DNA from: Parelaphostrongylus tenuis
Taxonomy: Eukaryota; Nematoda; Chromadorea; Rhabditida; Metastrongylidae
DNA: 64,000 bases
NCBI GenBank assembly: GCA_019055375.1
Contig: JAHQIW010005860.1
Span: 1 to 64,000, forward strand
Reading direction: 5' to 3'
The number at the start of each line of letters is the position of its first letter. Positions within the stretch are counted from its first letter, which is position 1. Below the pieces are notes generated by a model. The model did not search any database. It worked only from the letters and a program-made list of their open reading frames with translations, and had not been told where the DNA came from. A program made the translations under genes and the position numbers. Below, piece by piece: positions 48,080-59,100 of this stretch.

Positions 48080-48360
48080 TCATCCATGAAAAGTCGCACA
48101 GGAGGTCAATTTGTCGATCTCACACTCATGGCTCACCAAGCCATCCATCCCTCCGGAGTCGGTAAATTGGTACCAGGCAGGTCTCGGACTTGTCTGGGAG
48201 GATAAGCAGCACTGACTCGGTTCAGTGGGAGGCCACCAGGAGTCATTGTAAAGGCCAGATATGCATTCAATCACCTCAAACGAAGTTAAAAATTTAATGC
48301 ATGACGCATCCCTTAGGGACTGATCAACGCCGAGAGCTTTATCCTTTATCCTTTATCCAT
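48080..48360 (+). repeat. SINE family A, copy 8 (best-kept body)
   Basis: The head is lost. The body TCCCTCCGGAGTCGGTAAAT, GATAAGCAGCACTGACTCGG, ATATGCATTCAATCACCTCA and GATCAACGCCGAGAGC ends in a (CTTTATC)n-type tail at 48335-48360, which identifies the 3' end of the family. Confidence 0.72.
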
Positions 48361-48399
48361 CCATGAGAGTGATCGCATTCGTACGGTCTTCCGCAATAA

Positions 48400-49500
48400 C
48401 TTGGTTATCAGGAAGGATTCTAGCTGCGAACATGGCTAGTTCAGACGTATGACGGATACATCTCCCTATCTTCTTGATGGTCTTCTCGTAAAATTGTTCC
48501 AATTTTCTCTGAATCCACTCTACCGTTCATCATTGCGTGAAAAGCTCACCGATGTTTGTTTCCCGAAACGTAGTCATCTAGTCTAATTGATCATTTTTAC
48601 GATCTGAACAACAAATAGCACAGCGTCATCGATACGCCTAAAGCATAGCATGGCACATAGCTGGAAAAACTGTTGCTTCAAATGTCAGCGCTCAAGTCGA
48701 AGCCACCAAAAGTTGACAAGGGCGTTCTATCCGAGGTCTGCATGCGTCCGTGTCGTTCATTGTCCTCTTCAAAGTTCTTAACTCAAGTCGTTGTTCATTT
48801 TCGTCCAACAGCCCGAGAACACGTAAGATGTAATCTCCTCAGTCGATGATCCAGTATGATCCAGTACAATCTACTGCCTTTCACACTAGGAACTCCTCAT
48901 GAATTGGGTTATCTCCAAATTGATTCGCAGTCTGGTTCTCTTCTTCCATGAACTTATCAAGCACTGTCTCTGTTTTTCGACAGGAGGACATTGTCAGCAA
49001 AACGAAGGTTAGACATGAGTCAATTCATCAATACATAGCCCTTCGCCGAATGACTGCATGCCTCACTGCAATGCCGTGGTGAACCAATTTGACCGTATTC
49101 TGCCGTTCTGTTCTATTTATTCTAAAAATTGGAACGTTCAGCGATCGGTTAATAAACGTAGTTGTTGTGCAATGATTACTGAACTCGGCAAGCGTTTTTA
49201 TGTGGGTCGCATCTATAGCTTTCTGTTAGTCGCATGGTTAAGACCAAGCCATTTGATATTCCATGCAGAACTCCACGAATTTTCATAATGGCTAGACGTG
49301 ATCCAGCTGAATTTTTCCAAATCCACCTTGTTCTATACGGCTACACCTAAGCCCTTAGCAATGCGCTTCGGGATAATCTTCGTTAAGAAGTTGTACACTT
49401 CATTTATTCAAGAGTATTAGAAGGTTATCCCTATTGCCCTTCTTGTGCGAAGGTGCGCAAACGAACTTCCCTTCGTAATCGCTCCATCTCCATGTGATTT
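48400..49500 (-). pseudogene. Degenerate LINE reverse transcriptase relic
   Basis: Many stops and frameshifts, but minus-strand pieces fall in LINE order: KKGNRDNL and FLTKIIPKRIAKGLG (near 49340-49440, compare YKIFTKII in RTE/BovB types), then LTHV followed by RFADNVLL-like (about 49010, the catalytic box with one Asp changed). Downstream pieces resemble the C-terminal linker (FEEDNERHGRMQTSD, about 48750). It differs from the RTE copies at 22.3 and 62.0 kb and is much older. No ends could be set. Confidence 0.5.
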
Positions 49501-49769
49501 CTAGAGTTGCGTGTAAGTGGATAGTGATCACCAGTTCGAAAAAGTCGGCCGAGATATGTTCAGTTCAGTTGCGCTGGGCCTGCCATTTTCTAACCGCAAC
49601 TTGAACATCCATGGAGATTGTTGGTATGCTCCTACTGGAGCTGGCAGGGCATGGTGTAGAGGTTGCGGAACGGAAGCGATTCGTGTAGAAACTCTGTGAT
49701 CACGCTGAATGTCTCAATAATTGACACTCCAACGTAAAGTAAACTTCTAAAAGCACTCTGGACAAAAAA

Positions 49770-49990
49770 GCCACAGCTCTCGACTGTGATCAATCCCTGG
49801 GGAATCAGTCATCATGCATTCGACCCCATTAATGGCAGTGTAGAAGCGATTAAGTGCATATCTCACCTGTACAGTTATATACGCCTATCGATGTCTGAAG
49901 TGTCAATCACCCAGAAAGCTCTGGTAACCATTCGTCAACTCCGGACAGATGAAGGGTTTGGTGAGCGACGGAGGCTGTGGGGTCGAATCA
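49770..49990 (-). repeat. SINE family A, copy 9
   Basis: Complement words GACTGTGATCAATCCCTGGG, CATCATGCATTCGACCC, GAAGCGATTAAGTGCATATC and GGAGGCTGTGGGGTCGAATC (B box side). Confidence 0.58.
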
Positions 49991-50124
49991 GTGTGCTCAA
50001 TCAATCTCAGCTCTTATTGCACGCACTGATAGTGATAGATGTTTCGACCTCGTCAAAATTGTGGGTGTAAATTGCGCTTCCATCAGTCTTCAAAGTATTT
50101 TTTTCCAAAACCACGCTTAGGCCT

Positions 50125-50185
50125 AGGTTAAGGCTAAGGGCTTGAGGATCAGACTCAAGCTTAAGCTTGGGCTTAGGCCGAATAA
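50125..50185. repeat. Small palindromic AAGCTTAGGC-rich cluster
   Basis: Contains TTAGGCCTAGGTTAAGGCTA and GGGCTTGAGGATCAGACTCA, with a hairpin (GCTTGAG/CTCAAGC). A related CCCTAAGCCTAAGC is at 51074. TTAGGC is the nematode telomere unit, but there is no run of perfect repeats. Confidence 0.35.
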
Positions 50186-50386
50186 ACCGATGGGATCGCT
50201 GCTCTCCACCAAAGTCGATGCTTCACGTGAAATGTCGCTCCTGTTCTAAGCTCTTAATTTGACAGCGTAGCATGCTAGATAAGGAAAAATAGAAATTACA
50301 CCACCCAAGATGGCACAGAGCGATCGATAACGGGTCTACAAAGAAAACTTGAGTATCGAAAAGTCAGTCAAGAACATTCTGTACCG

Positions 50387-50554
50387 CTAACCCTTCAGGG
50401 GACCGCGGATGAAAGTGAGTAGCGCGACCAAACCAAGTAAGCGGTTGAATTCTCCATTTTCAGCGATCGAACGACTGGCGAAAAACCTGCGTCCTGCGAA
50501 TATCACGAACACCTCGTGTATTAAAAACGATATCCGCGGTCCCCAAAGGGTTAA
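50387..50554. repeat. Short MITE with TTAA flanks (piggyBac-type ends)
   Basis: Left end CTAA then CCCTTCAGGGGACCGCGGAT; right end, complement, TTAA then CCCTTTGGGGACCGCGGAT. Terminal repeats of about 19 bp enclose 160 bp. TTAA target sites and a CCC start are typical of piggyBac-group elements. It has no coding capacity. Confidence 0.7.
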
Positions 50555-50769
50555 GAGTATTCTCATGAAGAGGTAATGGCGTATAGCTTAGGAACCTTGT
50601 GAATTACAAAAAAAAAAATTAACACAAAGACACATGTTGTAGAAAATTCAAGCAATGATGCCGTGGTCAATGATGCTCGGTGCAATGTTAATTTCCCTTT
50701 CCCCACCCTCCTAAAAACAATCAGCGCAGAAGCATGAAATGTCATAGAAAATCCGAAAAGTAATGCACC

Positions 50770-50995
50770 GTCAACCGGTGGCCGAGTGGCTAGTGATGCC
50801 CGCTGAGGAATTGATCCCACAGCTCGCCATCACCCAGGAAATGAATAGCGAACGCCCCAGCCTGGCTAACCTCCAGGTCACAAGAGATCTGACCCACGAA
50901 TATTCTACAATGTCACTGGAGAAAACGTTAACCGTCAAGCGATGAATGAAAGAAGACGAATCGAACGCTAAAAGCTTTCGAACTGAGATTCACAC
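50770..50995 (+). repeat. SINE family C, copy 4
   Basis: GGTGGCCGAGTGGCTAGTGA gives the type II tRNA A box. The body has CCAGCCTGGCTAACCTCCAG and GAATATTCTACAATG, and the end is CACAATAAAATGTTAAGACG. The end matches copy 5 (CACAATAAAATCTGAAGACG at 55970). Confidence 0.65.
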
Positions 50996-51458
50996 AATAA
51001 AATGTTAAGACGGCTCGGATAGAATAAAAATAAACGACGCTGGAGCAGAGTTGTGGTCCCACCAGCTTTTTAACCCTAAGCCTAAGCTTTTTAACCCTCT
51101 TCTCGTAAATTTTAAATCAAAGAAATCTACTCAAAAAAGCAATTTAGAAACAGGGGGGGGACAACTCTTCACAAGGGCCAAATAAACAAGTACGAAATAG
51201 GACCAGCGTCATCATCGTCGTCGTGGTCGTCGCTTCTGTGCACACAGCGCTGGATCGGTCGGTCTGTCGACTCGGACGAGTTGTACAGACCCCCGCGAGA
51301 ACCGTTTGGGACGTCACTAAAGGCTCCAGGAAGGAGCCTAAACTCCCAACAAACAAAGCGATCGTCTTCCATCGTTTGACTCGCCTTTTAACCGAAATTG
51401 TACCGAAATCAATGCGTACTTTACAATAATGTATTACCAGTGGATGTGGGATCTGCAG

Positions 51459-51660
51459 GTAGCAACGCGTTCGGGACCGCGGAACGGGTCCCGCGCTACG
51501 TTGCCCTGCTTCGAAGCAGACTACCACCATGGACGACAGTTGCGCGAGAGAGAAACCGCAGGGTAGCGACGCGTTCGGAACCGCGGATTGGGTCTCGCGA
51601 GCGTCGCCTTGTTCGAAGCAGATCACCATCACGGACGATAATTGCGTGAGAGAGACGAAT
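51459..51660. repeat. Two tandem GC-rich structured units of about 103 bp
   Basis: Unit 1 (51459-51561) and unit 2 (51562-51660) align throughout: GGTAGCAACGCGTTCGGGAC against GGTAGCGACGCGTTCGGAAC, then GACAGTTGCGCGAGAGAGAA against GATAATTGCGTGAGAGAGAC. Each unit can fold: CAACG with CGTTG and GGGACC with GGGTCCC in unit 1. Each is followed by TTCGAAGCAG, part of a perfect 14-bp palindrome CTGCTTCGAAGCAG in unit 1 (51506-51519). GC content stands out from the flanks. The antisense frame 51144-51632 spans them and is probably not a gene. Confidence 0.55.
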
Positions 51661-51744
51661 GGAAACCATACTGGGGCTCCAGTACCACTGCAGATGGACC
51701 GTTCAAGTATCCTAGTATAAATCCTGTAATGTTCAATGATATGC

Positions 51745-51835
51745 TAAAGTTGAGTGCCAGACAGGACTCGAACCTACATCTCATTCTTTCCAGACGCGCA
51801 TGCTAACCGTTCCATCACACCATCGCTAAAAACAT
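51745..51835 (-). repeat. tRNA-like unit, family B
   Basis: On the minus strand it reads GATGGTGTGATGGAACGGTT, then GCATGCGCGTCTGGAAAGAA, then a B box AGGTTCGAGTCCTGTCTGGC. It is a solo unit. Confidence 0.6.
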
Positions 51836-52119
51836 TATATAAAAAGAATTCTAATCGATTATGAATATTATTCAAGTGGTTCTACAGGACATGACCCGTC
51901 GCGCCATTGTACGAGTTTTCACTGCACCTGTTTGAAAAGTGTGGTCCTAGCACGAAAACTTCAGCCGCGACGAGAATTCTCCCTCCTAATTTCATTTGTT
52001 TCTCGACTTTTCGAACCTGGCGAATTTTCCTTCTCTTTTTTTCCGATTTCTGTCCATGTTCTTTTTTCCTTATTTCTCTCTCATTGCTTCTGTTCTCTTA
52101 TCCCTCCATTGAAGAGCAT

Positions 52120-52375
52120 AGAGTTCTCGGGGCCGATTGTTCTTTTGAGGGAGGCGCCATGCATTGGCATCCATTCGTAACATCCCTTGAGGGGAATCGG
52201 ATGGGCCTACCGATGTTTCGTGAGAGTACTGCTAACCTCCCGGATAGCTGTGCTGCCTACTCACTGACCGTGGAAGGATGAAAGGCTTAGTGAGACATGG
52301 ATGCGAGATCGAACCACCGACCATCGATTGTCTACTTGTGTTACAGAGCAGCTCTAACCCCTGCTCCACATTGCG
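52120..52375 (-). repeat. SINE family A, copy 10
   Basis: Complement words GAGGCGCCATGCATTGGCAT and GTAACATCCCTTGAGGGGAA, then the tRNA-like head complement GCGAGATCGAACCACCGACC (B box) and AGCAGCTCTAACCCCTGCTC (A box). This is a well-kept promoter region. Confidence 0.7.
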
Positions 52376-52499
52376 CTCATATTCCTTCATTTCCTCAAAT
52401 GAAAGTTGTTCAAATGTCGTGAACCAAAGGAACCTATTGCGTGTTTCCTCAACCTCTAAGGAAAGACGTGTACCTAGTGAGGTACACGATTGTTTGAAG

Positions 52500-52810
52500 G
52501 CCCTTTTTGATGGAGAAGACTTTTCTTTTAGACACTAAGTGATCATTTGAAACTAAATCTCTGCGATTTCAACAGTAAGTTTGATTTTCACAAAGGCCTT
52601 TTTATTTGATTATAGCGGCGAAAATCTGTGTTTTACAGTCGGTTTGCTTCATTTGCTCGGCTGGGACTTGTGTATGGTCCTTCGCCACACTATTTTTAGT
52701 CATTCGATAGCACGAATCTTGAAAATTCTGATACTGCAATTGGTTTCTTGAAAGGTTATCATAGAACGCTGTAAGATTAAAAAGAGGATTACGCTTCGCA
52801 CTCAAAGTTT
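52500..52810. repeat. Family D repeat fragment
   Basis: Contains TTTAGTCATTCGATAGCACG and TTTTTGTCGTAGAGAGAAAC, in the same relation as other family D copies. Confidence 0.4.
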
Positions 52811-53097
52811 TTGTCGTAGAGAGAAACTATGTATTCACGAAAAACGTAAGATCATATTGAGAAAATTATGGAGTATCAGATTAACACAAAAACCTAGAGT
52901 TTTACTTTACAAATGGAGGAAAAATCCTAATTAAATAACGAAAATTCCGCGTCTCTTGCGAGTTATACTGTGCGGTCGATCAACTGGCGTCGCTAAAGGG
53001 TTAAGAATCGAATCGAATTTATATGTGGGTTGGTTCCCGCTGTCTATACTCTCCCTTAGGATCTATTCTATGGAGTTAGGTTCAGTATCATCTCATC

Positions 53098-53140
53098 TGA
53101 ATCACCACCTGTCGTCCCGTTGATCGTCGAGTGACTCGAG
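53098..53140 (-). mobile_element. RTE LINE 3'-end fragment
   Basis: The plus strand reads CACCTGTCGTCCCGTTGATC then GTCGAGTGACTCGAGCGG, the complement of the 3' end of the RTE copies at 24210-24250 and 63410-63450. Only about 40 bp remain. Confidence 0.7.
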
Positions 53141-53165
53141 CGGACAACCCCAACACTATGTGGAC

Positions 53166-53352
53166 TGCTGTGCAAAAACGTTTGCTTCAGCCGGGATTCG
53201 AACCCAGACCTCACTCTTCCCGGTAGCGTATGCTAACCGTTGCACTACCGACGCTCGTTTTACACAGCACTCTTATTTTTAGGTTAGCATACGCTCCCGG
53301 AAAGAGTGAGGTCTGGGTTCGAATCTCGGCTACGCAAACGTTTTTGCACAGG
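53166..53352. repeat. SINE B palindrome: head-to-head tRNA-like units
   Basis: Arms 53171-53237 (minus unit) and 53281-53349 (plus unit) are near-identical inverted copies, with only about 43 bp between them. The plus arm reads GTTAGCATACGCTCCCGGAA, then AGAGTGAGGTCTGGGTTCGA with the B box GGGTTCGAATCTC. It is the tightest inverted pair of family B in the window. Confidence 0.75.
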
Positions 53353-53434
53353 TCCACATATTGGGTATACTATAACATCATACCACTGCAAGTGGCAGTC
53401 AAAATAAAAAAGAATTTTAACCCTAACACTTATT

Positions 53435-53700
53435 TTACCTGTCGCGTACAAGAGTAGCCCAGTGGGTCCTCCTCGCTCAAGGGTATTCGTTGAGCATCAT
53501 ATCTTTTAGTCTTTTGGTGGAAAATCGGATCAACGGGTCGGTGCTTCAGACAGAGCGCTTCATGTCCCGGGAAATCCAGTTGGTAACGACTCTCGTCCTT
53601 TGGTAGTCGTTGAGGCGCATCACGTGTCCAGCCCACCTTATTTTCGATATTCTGGCGTGTGGAACGGCGTCTTTGATCTCCGCTCGCCTCTCCGTACTCG
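53435..53700 (-). mobile_element. RTE LINE C-terminal fragment
   Basis: The complement of the end of the RTE protein region: AGAGTAGCCCAGTGGGTCCT, GAGCATCATATCTTT, GGCGCATCACGTGTCCAGCC, CACCTTATTTTCGATATTCT. It is truncated at both ends and aligns with 63150-63390. Confidence 0.78.
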
Positions 53701-54039
53701 TCCTACCTGGCGCTGCCGTACCAGGGGCTCTTTCGGGGTCGGGCGAGTTAGGCCCATATTTATCGGTGTTTCTAGCATTTTGATACCCTATGTAGAGCTT
53801 GCTAAGCTCTGAACGTAAGGGCTGGGCATTCGCGAGTAGTCTATGGTGTTTTCTTGAATGATCAAGCTTACACGAGATCGATACGTAGGTTTTTTCCGCT
53901 TAGGCTTTGGAGTTTTCGTCTTTTTCAGGGCCAATTAAACGAATCGATGCCCACAGTCGTTCATCCTCGTCGTGGTCATCGTCTTTGTTTCGTTCGAGTT
54001 CGTAGGAATTCAACAATTAATATGCCAAAAGATGTAGGA

Positions 54040-54440
54040 TGATGTGCAAAACTTTTTGAATCAGCTGAGACTCGAACCCACATTTCAACCTCTCTTTTAA
54101 TGCGTCATCTTACCCATTGAACTACCGACGCCTGTTTTTCCACCACTTTTCTACGCTACAACGCATCAATTTGTCAGCAACCAATCGTGTATGGTTTAGT
54201 TAGTAGTCGATATCTACATTAAACCCAGTTACTGATGCGTTGTAGCGTAGGAGTGGTGGCAAAACGGGCGAGGCAGCACAACGGTTTAGAGCACGCGCCC
54301 TCGGGCGAAGTGCGGGTTCGAGTTCCGTTTGACGCAAAAGTTTTGCAAATCACTCTGCATCAGTGGGTATGTTTGTAACATCATGACACCGCTAAAAGTG
54401 GTTAAATATAAGACGAAATTTGTTTGGTTATTCAGTAACT
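54040..54440. repeat. SINE family B fold-back: divergent tRNA-like units
   Basis: Minus unit about 54055-54135 (complement ACTCGAACCCACATTTCAAC). The spacer begins TTCTACGCTACAACGCATCA and ends TGATGCGTTGTAGCGTAGGA, an inverted pair. Plus unit about 54265-54345 (AGCACAACGGTTTAGAGCAC, then GTGCGGGTTCGAGTTCCG with a perfect B box). The layout is the same as 17165-17560. Confidence 0.75.
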
Positions 54441-54714
54441 CAATCATTCGAGAGGGTATTGATCAGTAATGCCGAGGTTGAAGGGAATTTGGTCTTCAGA
54501 GGAATTTAGTCGATTTTTTTATCGTAGCCTTTTTTTCCTCACTATTTTGTCGTATTTCGCTAGTCATGTCCAATGTTCTTATGCAGTTTGCTTTCCTTAT
54601 AGAGGGTTTTCTGTGTTTGATAAAATTTTGGTAAAGTTCTATTAAACTTATTTGAAATTCCAAGATTTCTTATGTTTCTACTACTTTGTGGTAGTGTTGT
54701 GATTTTTGATATAT

Positions 54715-55265
54715 CCAAGAGAACTGAGTGATAAGCAAAAGTCCAACTTCAGGAGGAAGTTGAACCCGCGTTTCATCCATACTGGGTACGCGTGCTACCA
54801 CGACACCACCGAGGCCACCGCTTACCCACCACTCATTCTTCGATCTCACTCTATCATAGCTATCAGCCGCCAACCATTGACAGGTTTGGTCGGATAAGCA
54901 GTATCGGTTGTTTTTACTGCTTTTTTACGCAGTGTTGTGATGGGTTCAGATCCCGTTTGAAGTCTGATTTTTGCTTACCTCTCAATTCTCTTAGGTATAT
55001 TTAAGACATCATAGCACTGCGAAAAGGAGTTAGACATAAGAAATCTTAGATTTATAGAACTAAAATGACTGTAAGCCTAACTGGGATTATAGAGCGATAT
55101 GTGCTTACTTGATCAAACCAGTTAATGGTTGGTGGCTGATAGCTATGATAGAGAGATATTGAAGAATGAGTGGTGAGTAAGCGGTGGCCTTGGTGGTGTA
55201 GTGGTAGCAGCGTCCCGGCATGGGTAAAGGGCGGGTTCAACTCTCGTCTGAGGTCGATTTTTTTT
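54715..55265. repeat. SINE family B2 inverted pair
   Basis: Arm 1 is 54715-54905 and arm 2 is 55095-55265. Both contain, in opposite orientation, GCGGTGGCCTxGGTGGTGT, AGxGGTAGCA, ATGATAGAG and TCAGCCxCCAACCATT. The tRNA-like heads face outward and the shared upstream parts face inward. The 190-bp centre holds a third half-unit (AGTGTTGTGATGGGTTCAGA, then TCCCGTTTGAAG). Confidence 0.7.
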
Positions 55266-55434
55266 TGCTTACCACTAAGTTATCCTGCTTTAAATTGCTG
55301 AGCTAAATGTGTAGTACGTTCTACTGAAAATGGAACGTTTTATGAGTAAGCTTTTGTTCTAGGTGAAGGTGAAGCATTCGCTATCGACTGTTATATCAGA
55401 TAGTATCGTATTTTCCTTCCAGATAGTCCATAGT

Positions 55435-55792
55435 TCACTGCCTTACCGTGGCAGGTAGGTGTACTGGGTGTCGGACTGTGGAGTTCAGCGCGGGGTTCAA
55501 CTCCCAGCAGGGCCATCCGAAGCTGAGGAATCCGACGTTTCCACCCGGAAAACTCAGCTAGGAGTAAACCGTATCAGGAATAACCACCGTCTTGGTAGCT
55601 ACTAGTCGCAAAGTGGTAATCTCACTCTGAGCCACAATGGTCGGCGAATGCTCTGTTGTAGTGACGACTTGAGTAACCCCGGGCTAGGCTTTCAGGTCCT
55701 CAGGGAACAAAACAGCTGAAGCAGCACAGTTTTCCTGTGCTGAGGCTCACACCTTCAGTGAAGACGGACCGTTCAAGTATCAAGAATTTTGT
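55435..55792 (+). repeat. SINE family E (tRNA-derived), single copy
   Basis: The tRNA-like head is CCGTGGCAGGTAGGTGTACT, then GTCGGACTGTGGAGTTCAGC and a B box GGGGTTCAACTCCC. The 250-bp body ends GGACCGTTCAAGTAT. The same terminal GGACCGTTCAAGTAT is at 51697-51711, so at least the 3' end exists twice. Confidence 0.55.
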
Positions 55793-55794
55793 TT

Positions 55795-55995
55795 GAGGGG
55801 TGGTGGCCGAGTGGGTAGTGATAAGCGGTGCGCGGTTGATTCTTCCCTTCAACACCAAGCAATCAAAGAACGGCGCGACCGGTATTCTACTCCATTTAGG
55901 ATGAAACCGAGATTCTCAAACAAGCGAGAATTCGAGAAGACGCGTGGAATACTGGAAGTACTGGTATCAGCACAATAAAATCTGAAGACGAGTTG
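55795..55995 (+). repeat. SINE family C, copy 5 (just upstream of La)
   Basis: GGTGGCCGAGTGGGTAGTGA head, GATTCTTCCC as a decayed B box, ACTGGAAGTACTGGTATC and a CACAATAAAATCTGAAGACG end. It ends about 150 bp before the La start codon. Confidence 0.68.
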
Positions 55996-56141
55996 TTCAG
56001 AAAAGTAGCTTGTCTTTTCCTGATAATATATTTTACCTTCTTGTCAATATTCATATCGCGTTTTTGTTATTACTGTGGAGAACTGAGCGCAGTATCTCGT
56101 TTATACGAGGTCGTTATTCATGATATTTTCCCACTTTTGAG

Positions 56142-59100
56142 ATGGCAGAGACAGCGAATGTCGTTCCCCAACAAAATGGTAACAACGTCGATGAGAGAGT
56201 TGTGAGACAGCTTGAGGTACATTTATTATCGAAGGAAATTGTGTTACTTGGCCCTCAAGTCAGTAGGTCGTTGGGAAATATTTGTGCTAATTTTGTACAT
56301 GAATCTGAGCGCATTGTAGATTTATCAGGTTGGAAAAAAAGTTCTGGGGCACTTCTAAATAATGTAAATTTAGGCATGAATTCTAAACAAAAACAATAAT
56401 TTCTGTCATCGATCCTCCAAGCTTCGGATCGGTCGAATTCGACCTTTTCTTCGACTTCGAATCAAAGAATTCTTGACATGCTTCTTCAACTTCATCGAAA
56501 TATTCAAATCGACGATCCTTCAAATCGGATTGCGATGATCGAAAAGCCAAAGGCGGATGGAGCGATTGTAGATGGGATGCGACAGAACCTCGACTCCATC
56601 CAATCAACTTTGTCTTTGGTCTTCTTGACAGTGTGCGATCTGGCATTATCTTGCTGCATTAAAACGCGCTTTCGGTTGACCAAATCCGGCCACTTTCACC
56701 TCAAGTCTGTCGTAGACTTGACCTTACTGCTGACAATAGATCTGGGCGTTGATAGACTTACCGTTCAGAACCAGCTCAAAATGCACGAATCCTTGAAAAT
56801 TCCCACTAAACATAGATAATGACCTTCTGGCCAAATCGCTTGTGCATCGGGACTGACGGCGTAGCTTGACCCTAGCGGAGACTTGCGAAAATCTCACATG
56901 AGAAACTGTAGTTTTCCCATGATATGCATGGGAGTTATCTCATGCTTATTGAAGTACCTCAAAACATCCTTACAACCGCAACAGATCAAAGTAGTGGTTA
57001 GTAGACAGTAGTTTTTATCTAATAGTTCACTTTTTTAGTACTACTTTGGAAACATAAATCTACCGAAGGATAAATTTCTACAGGATACCATAAAGAATAA
57101 TGAAGGATGTGAGTGCTTTTATTTATTTTTTATCATTCTGAGTTCTTTGACCTCGTTTACAATGCGGTTTTCAGGGGTACCAATAAAAACTCTGCTCACT
57201 TTCAATCGTCTTGCTGCTATAACGAAAGATGCTGACGTAATATCCAATGCAGTCAAGGTGCATACATGTTTTCCACTTAGAATGCTAGATTCCTCCTCAA
57301 TGTTAGTGCAGTCTACGCGTTTCAGGAATCTAATTCCGAAATCATCTGTCTATCGGACGATGGCCTTAAGATCCGTCGTAACACGAATAATCCTTTACCA
57401 GAAAACTCTTTGGAGTATTGGCAGCAAGTCAAACACTGCACAGTGTACATGGTAAATTCCAGCTACTTTATTTGGAATTAAGTTGACTAAATCATTCAAA
57501 ACGAGAGAAAATCCAGCTGCGGTATTGAAATCGCAAGCAAACATGTGGATTTGAGGTTTTTGTCCATCACAAGGCGACAAATGAATAGTGGACCCTATTT
57601 GCTGGACAAGAACTTTTCACAGGAAAGCTAGTAATCATTCGAAACCTTTGATCTCTGGCTAAAACGGTACATGGCCGGGTTTTTCGGAAGACCCTTTTAT
57701 GACGCTGTAAAATTCAAATCAAATTTATGTTTCATACGCTGTGCAATTCAACTGTACTTGCTGGAAGTACGAAAAGCACATAAACATGTAAAGAAAACAT
57801 TTCAGTTTATGTTATCGTTTGATCTGGAGTTTCCTTCGAGGTGGAGAAAATTAACTAATCTAAAGACAAAATCGAACTTCTCCGAATTGCCAATGGATCT
57901 GTCGTGGCAGAGCGCCGCATCGAATCTGCGGCCACCAGACTCCCCGGCCGTAATTTAGCCTATAAAGAAGCAAGCCTAATGTGTTGAACTCGATCTTATT
58001 TTGCCTGCTACCCTGTAGAGAAACGCTTTTTTGAGAAAAATTTACAGCTTTGGAATCTCTGAATTCTACGCTATCGAATGATTAGTGATTGTCTAAAGAA
58101 AGAGCTCTGTCTTTCGAGAAAAATGCATGTGTGAAACGTAGAAGTTTTTTTTCTGTAAAACGTTCAAAAAGGAAATTTTCAAGAATCTGTCAAGTACCGC
58201 GCTAGCCAGAAACTTAAGCTTTCGAATAGTTCCTTAACACTCTTCTGAAAAGTTGTTGTCCAGCGAGTGGGATTGAATGATCATTTCTCGCCTTATAAGA
58301 GACAAATACCGTATCTGAATCCCAAACAATCACATGAGAACTTGAAAAAAGCACTCATTTCCAGAAAACTGCATCATACTAACACTGCTGTTACAGTTAA
58401 TGATCTCGATCGATGGCGTACATCTGCGTAGTAGATCGTGACTATGATTCTCAAACTAACTTTTATTTACCGCCTCAATTTCGTTTCCGACGGCAGATAA
58501 CGTGTGATGTGATTTCAACCACTGTTTCGGCTCAACTGGGGTTTAATTCCGATCTGTACGCCGATCATTCCCGTTGACAGGTGATTGCTAACGGCAAATG
58601 AAGAGTTTAACACAAGCCTAGAGGAAGACAGATCGAGGGCTTCGATAGTGTTGTGTGAGCAAGCGCTGCCTTGTTAAAGCACGATGGCGGATCAAATCGA
58701 CACAAAACATCAGTCTCAAGTTGTTCTCTAATCTCAGCGTTTTTAGTTGTCATGATTCTTATCAAATTTTGAGACTTCATTTTATACCTAGGTGGGTTAT
58801 GGCCTTAAGCTGGATATTTTAAGTGTACTTGTTTGATGTTTTTCTCGTTTTTAGAGTATTTTTATCTATTACTTGAATAGGCAGTTGGACAACGAGTCGC
58901 TATCGGTATATCTCCATCTGGCTCAAAATTTCCTTGATTGTCAATTTTTCTTTCTGAGATCTGCAAGTATCCCTGCCACTACTACTCAGAAGTTAGACAA
59001 CTGGCAATCGTAAGCCGCTGAGGATTTCTTTGAAATGATAACAACGAAAAAGAATTAAAAACATTTGTTTTGGTCTAATGAGTGTATAGTTGCCAGTGTT

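Noticed and set aside
50125..51090. Interstitial telomere repeats (TTAGGC)
   Set aside because: Only one or two adjacent units, degenerate and palindromic; no run of perfect repeats.
51144..51632. 162-codon minus-strand frame
   Set aside because: It spans the tandem GC-rich units and contains low-complexity Thr runs; no domain or splice support.
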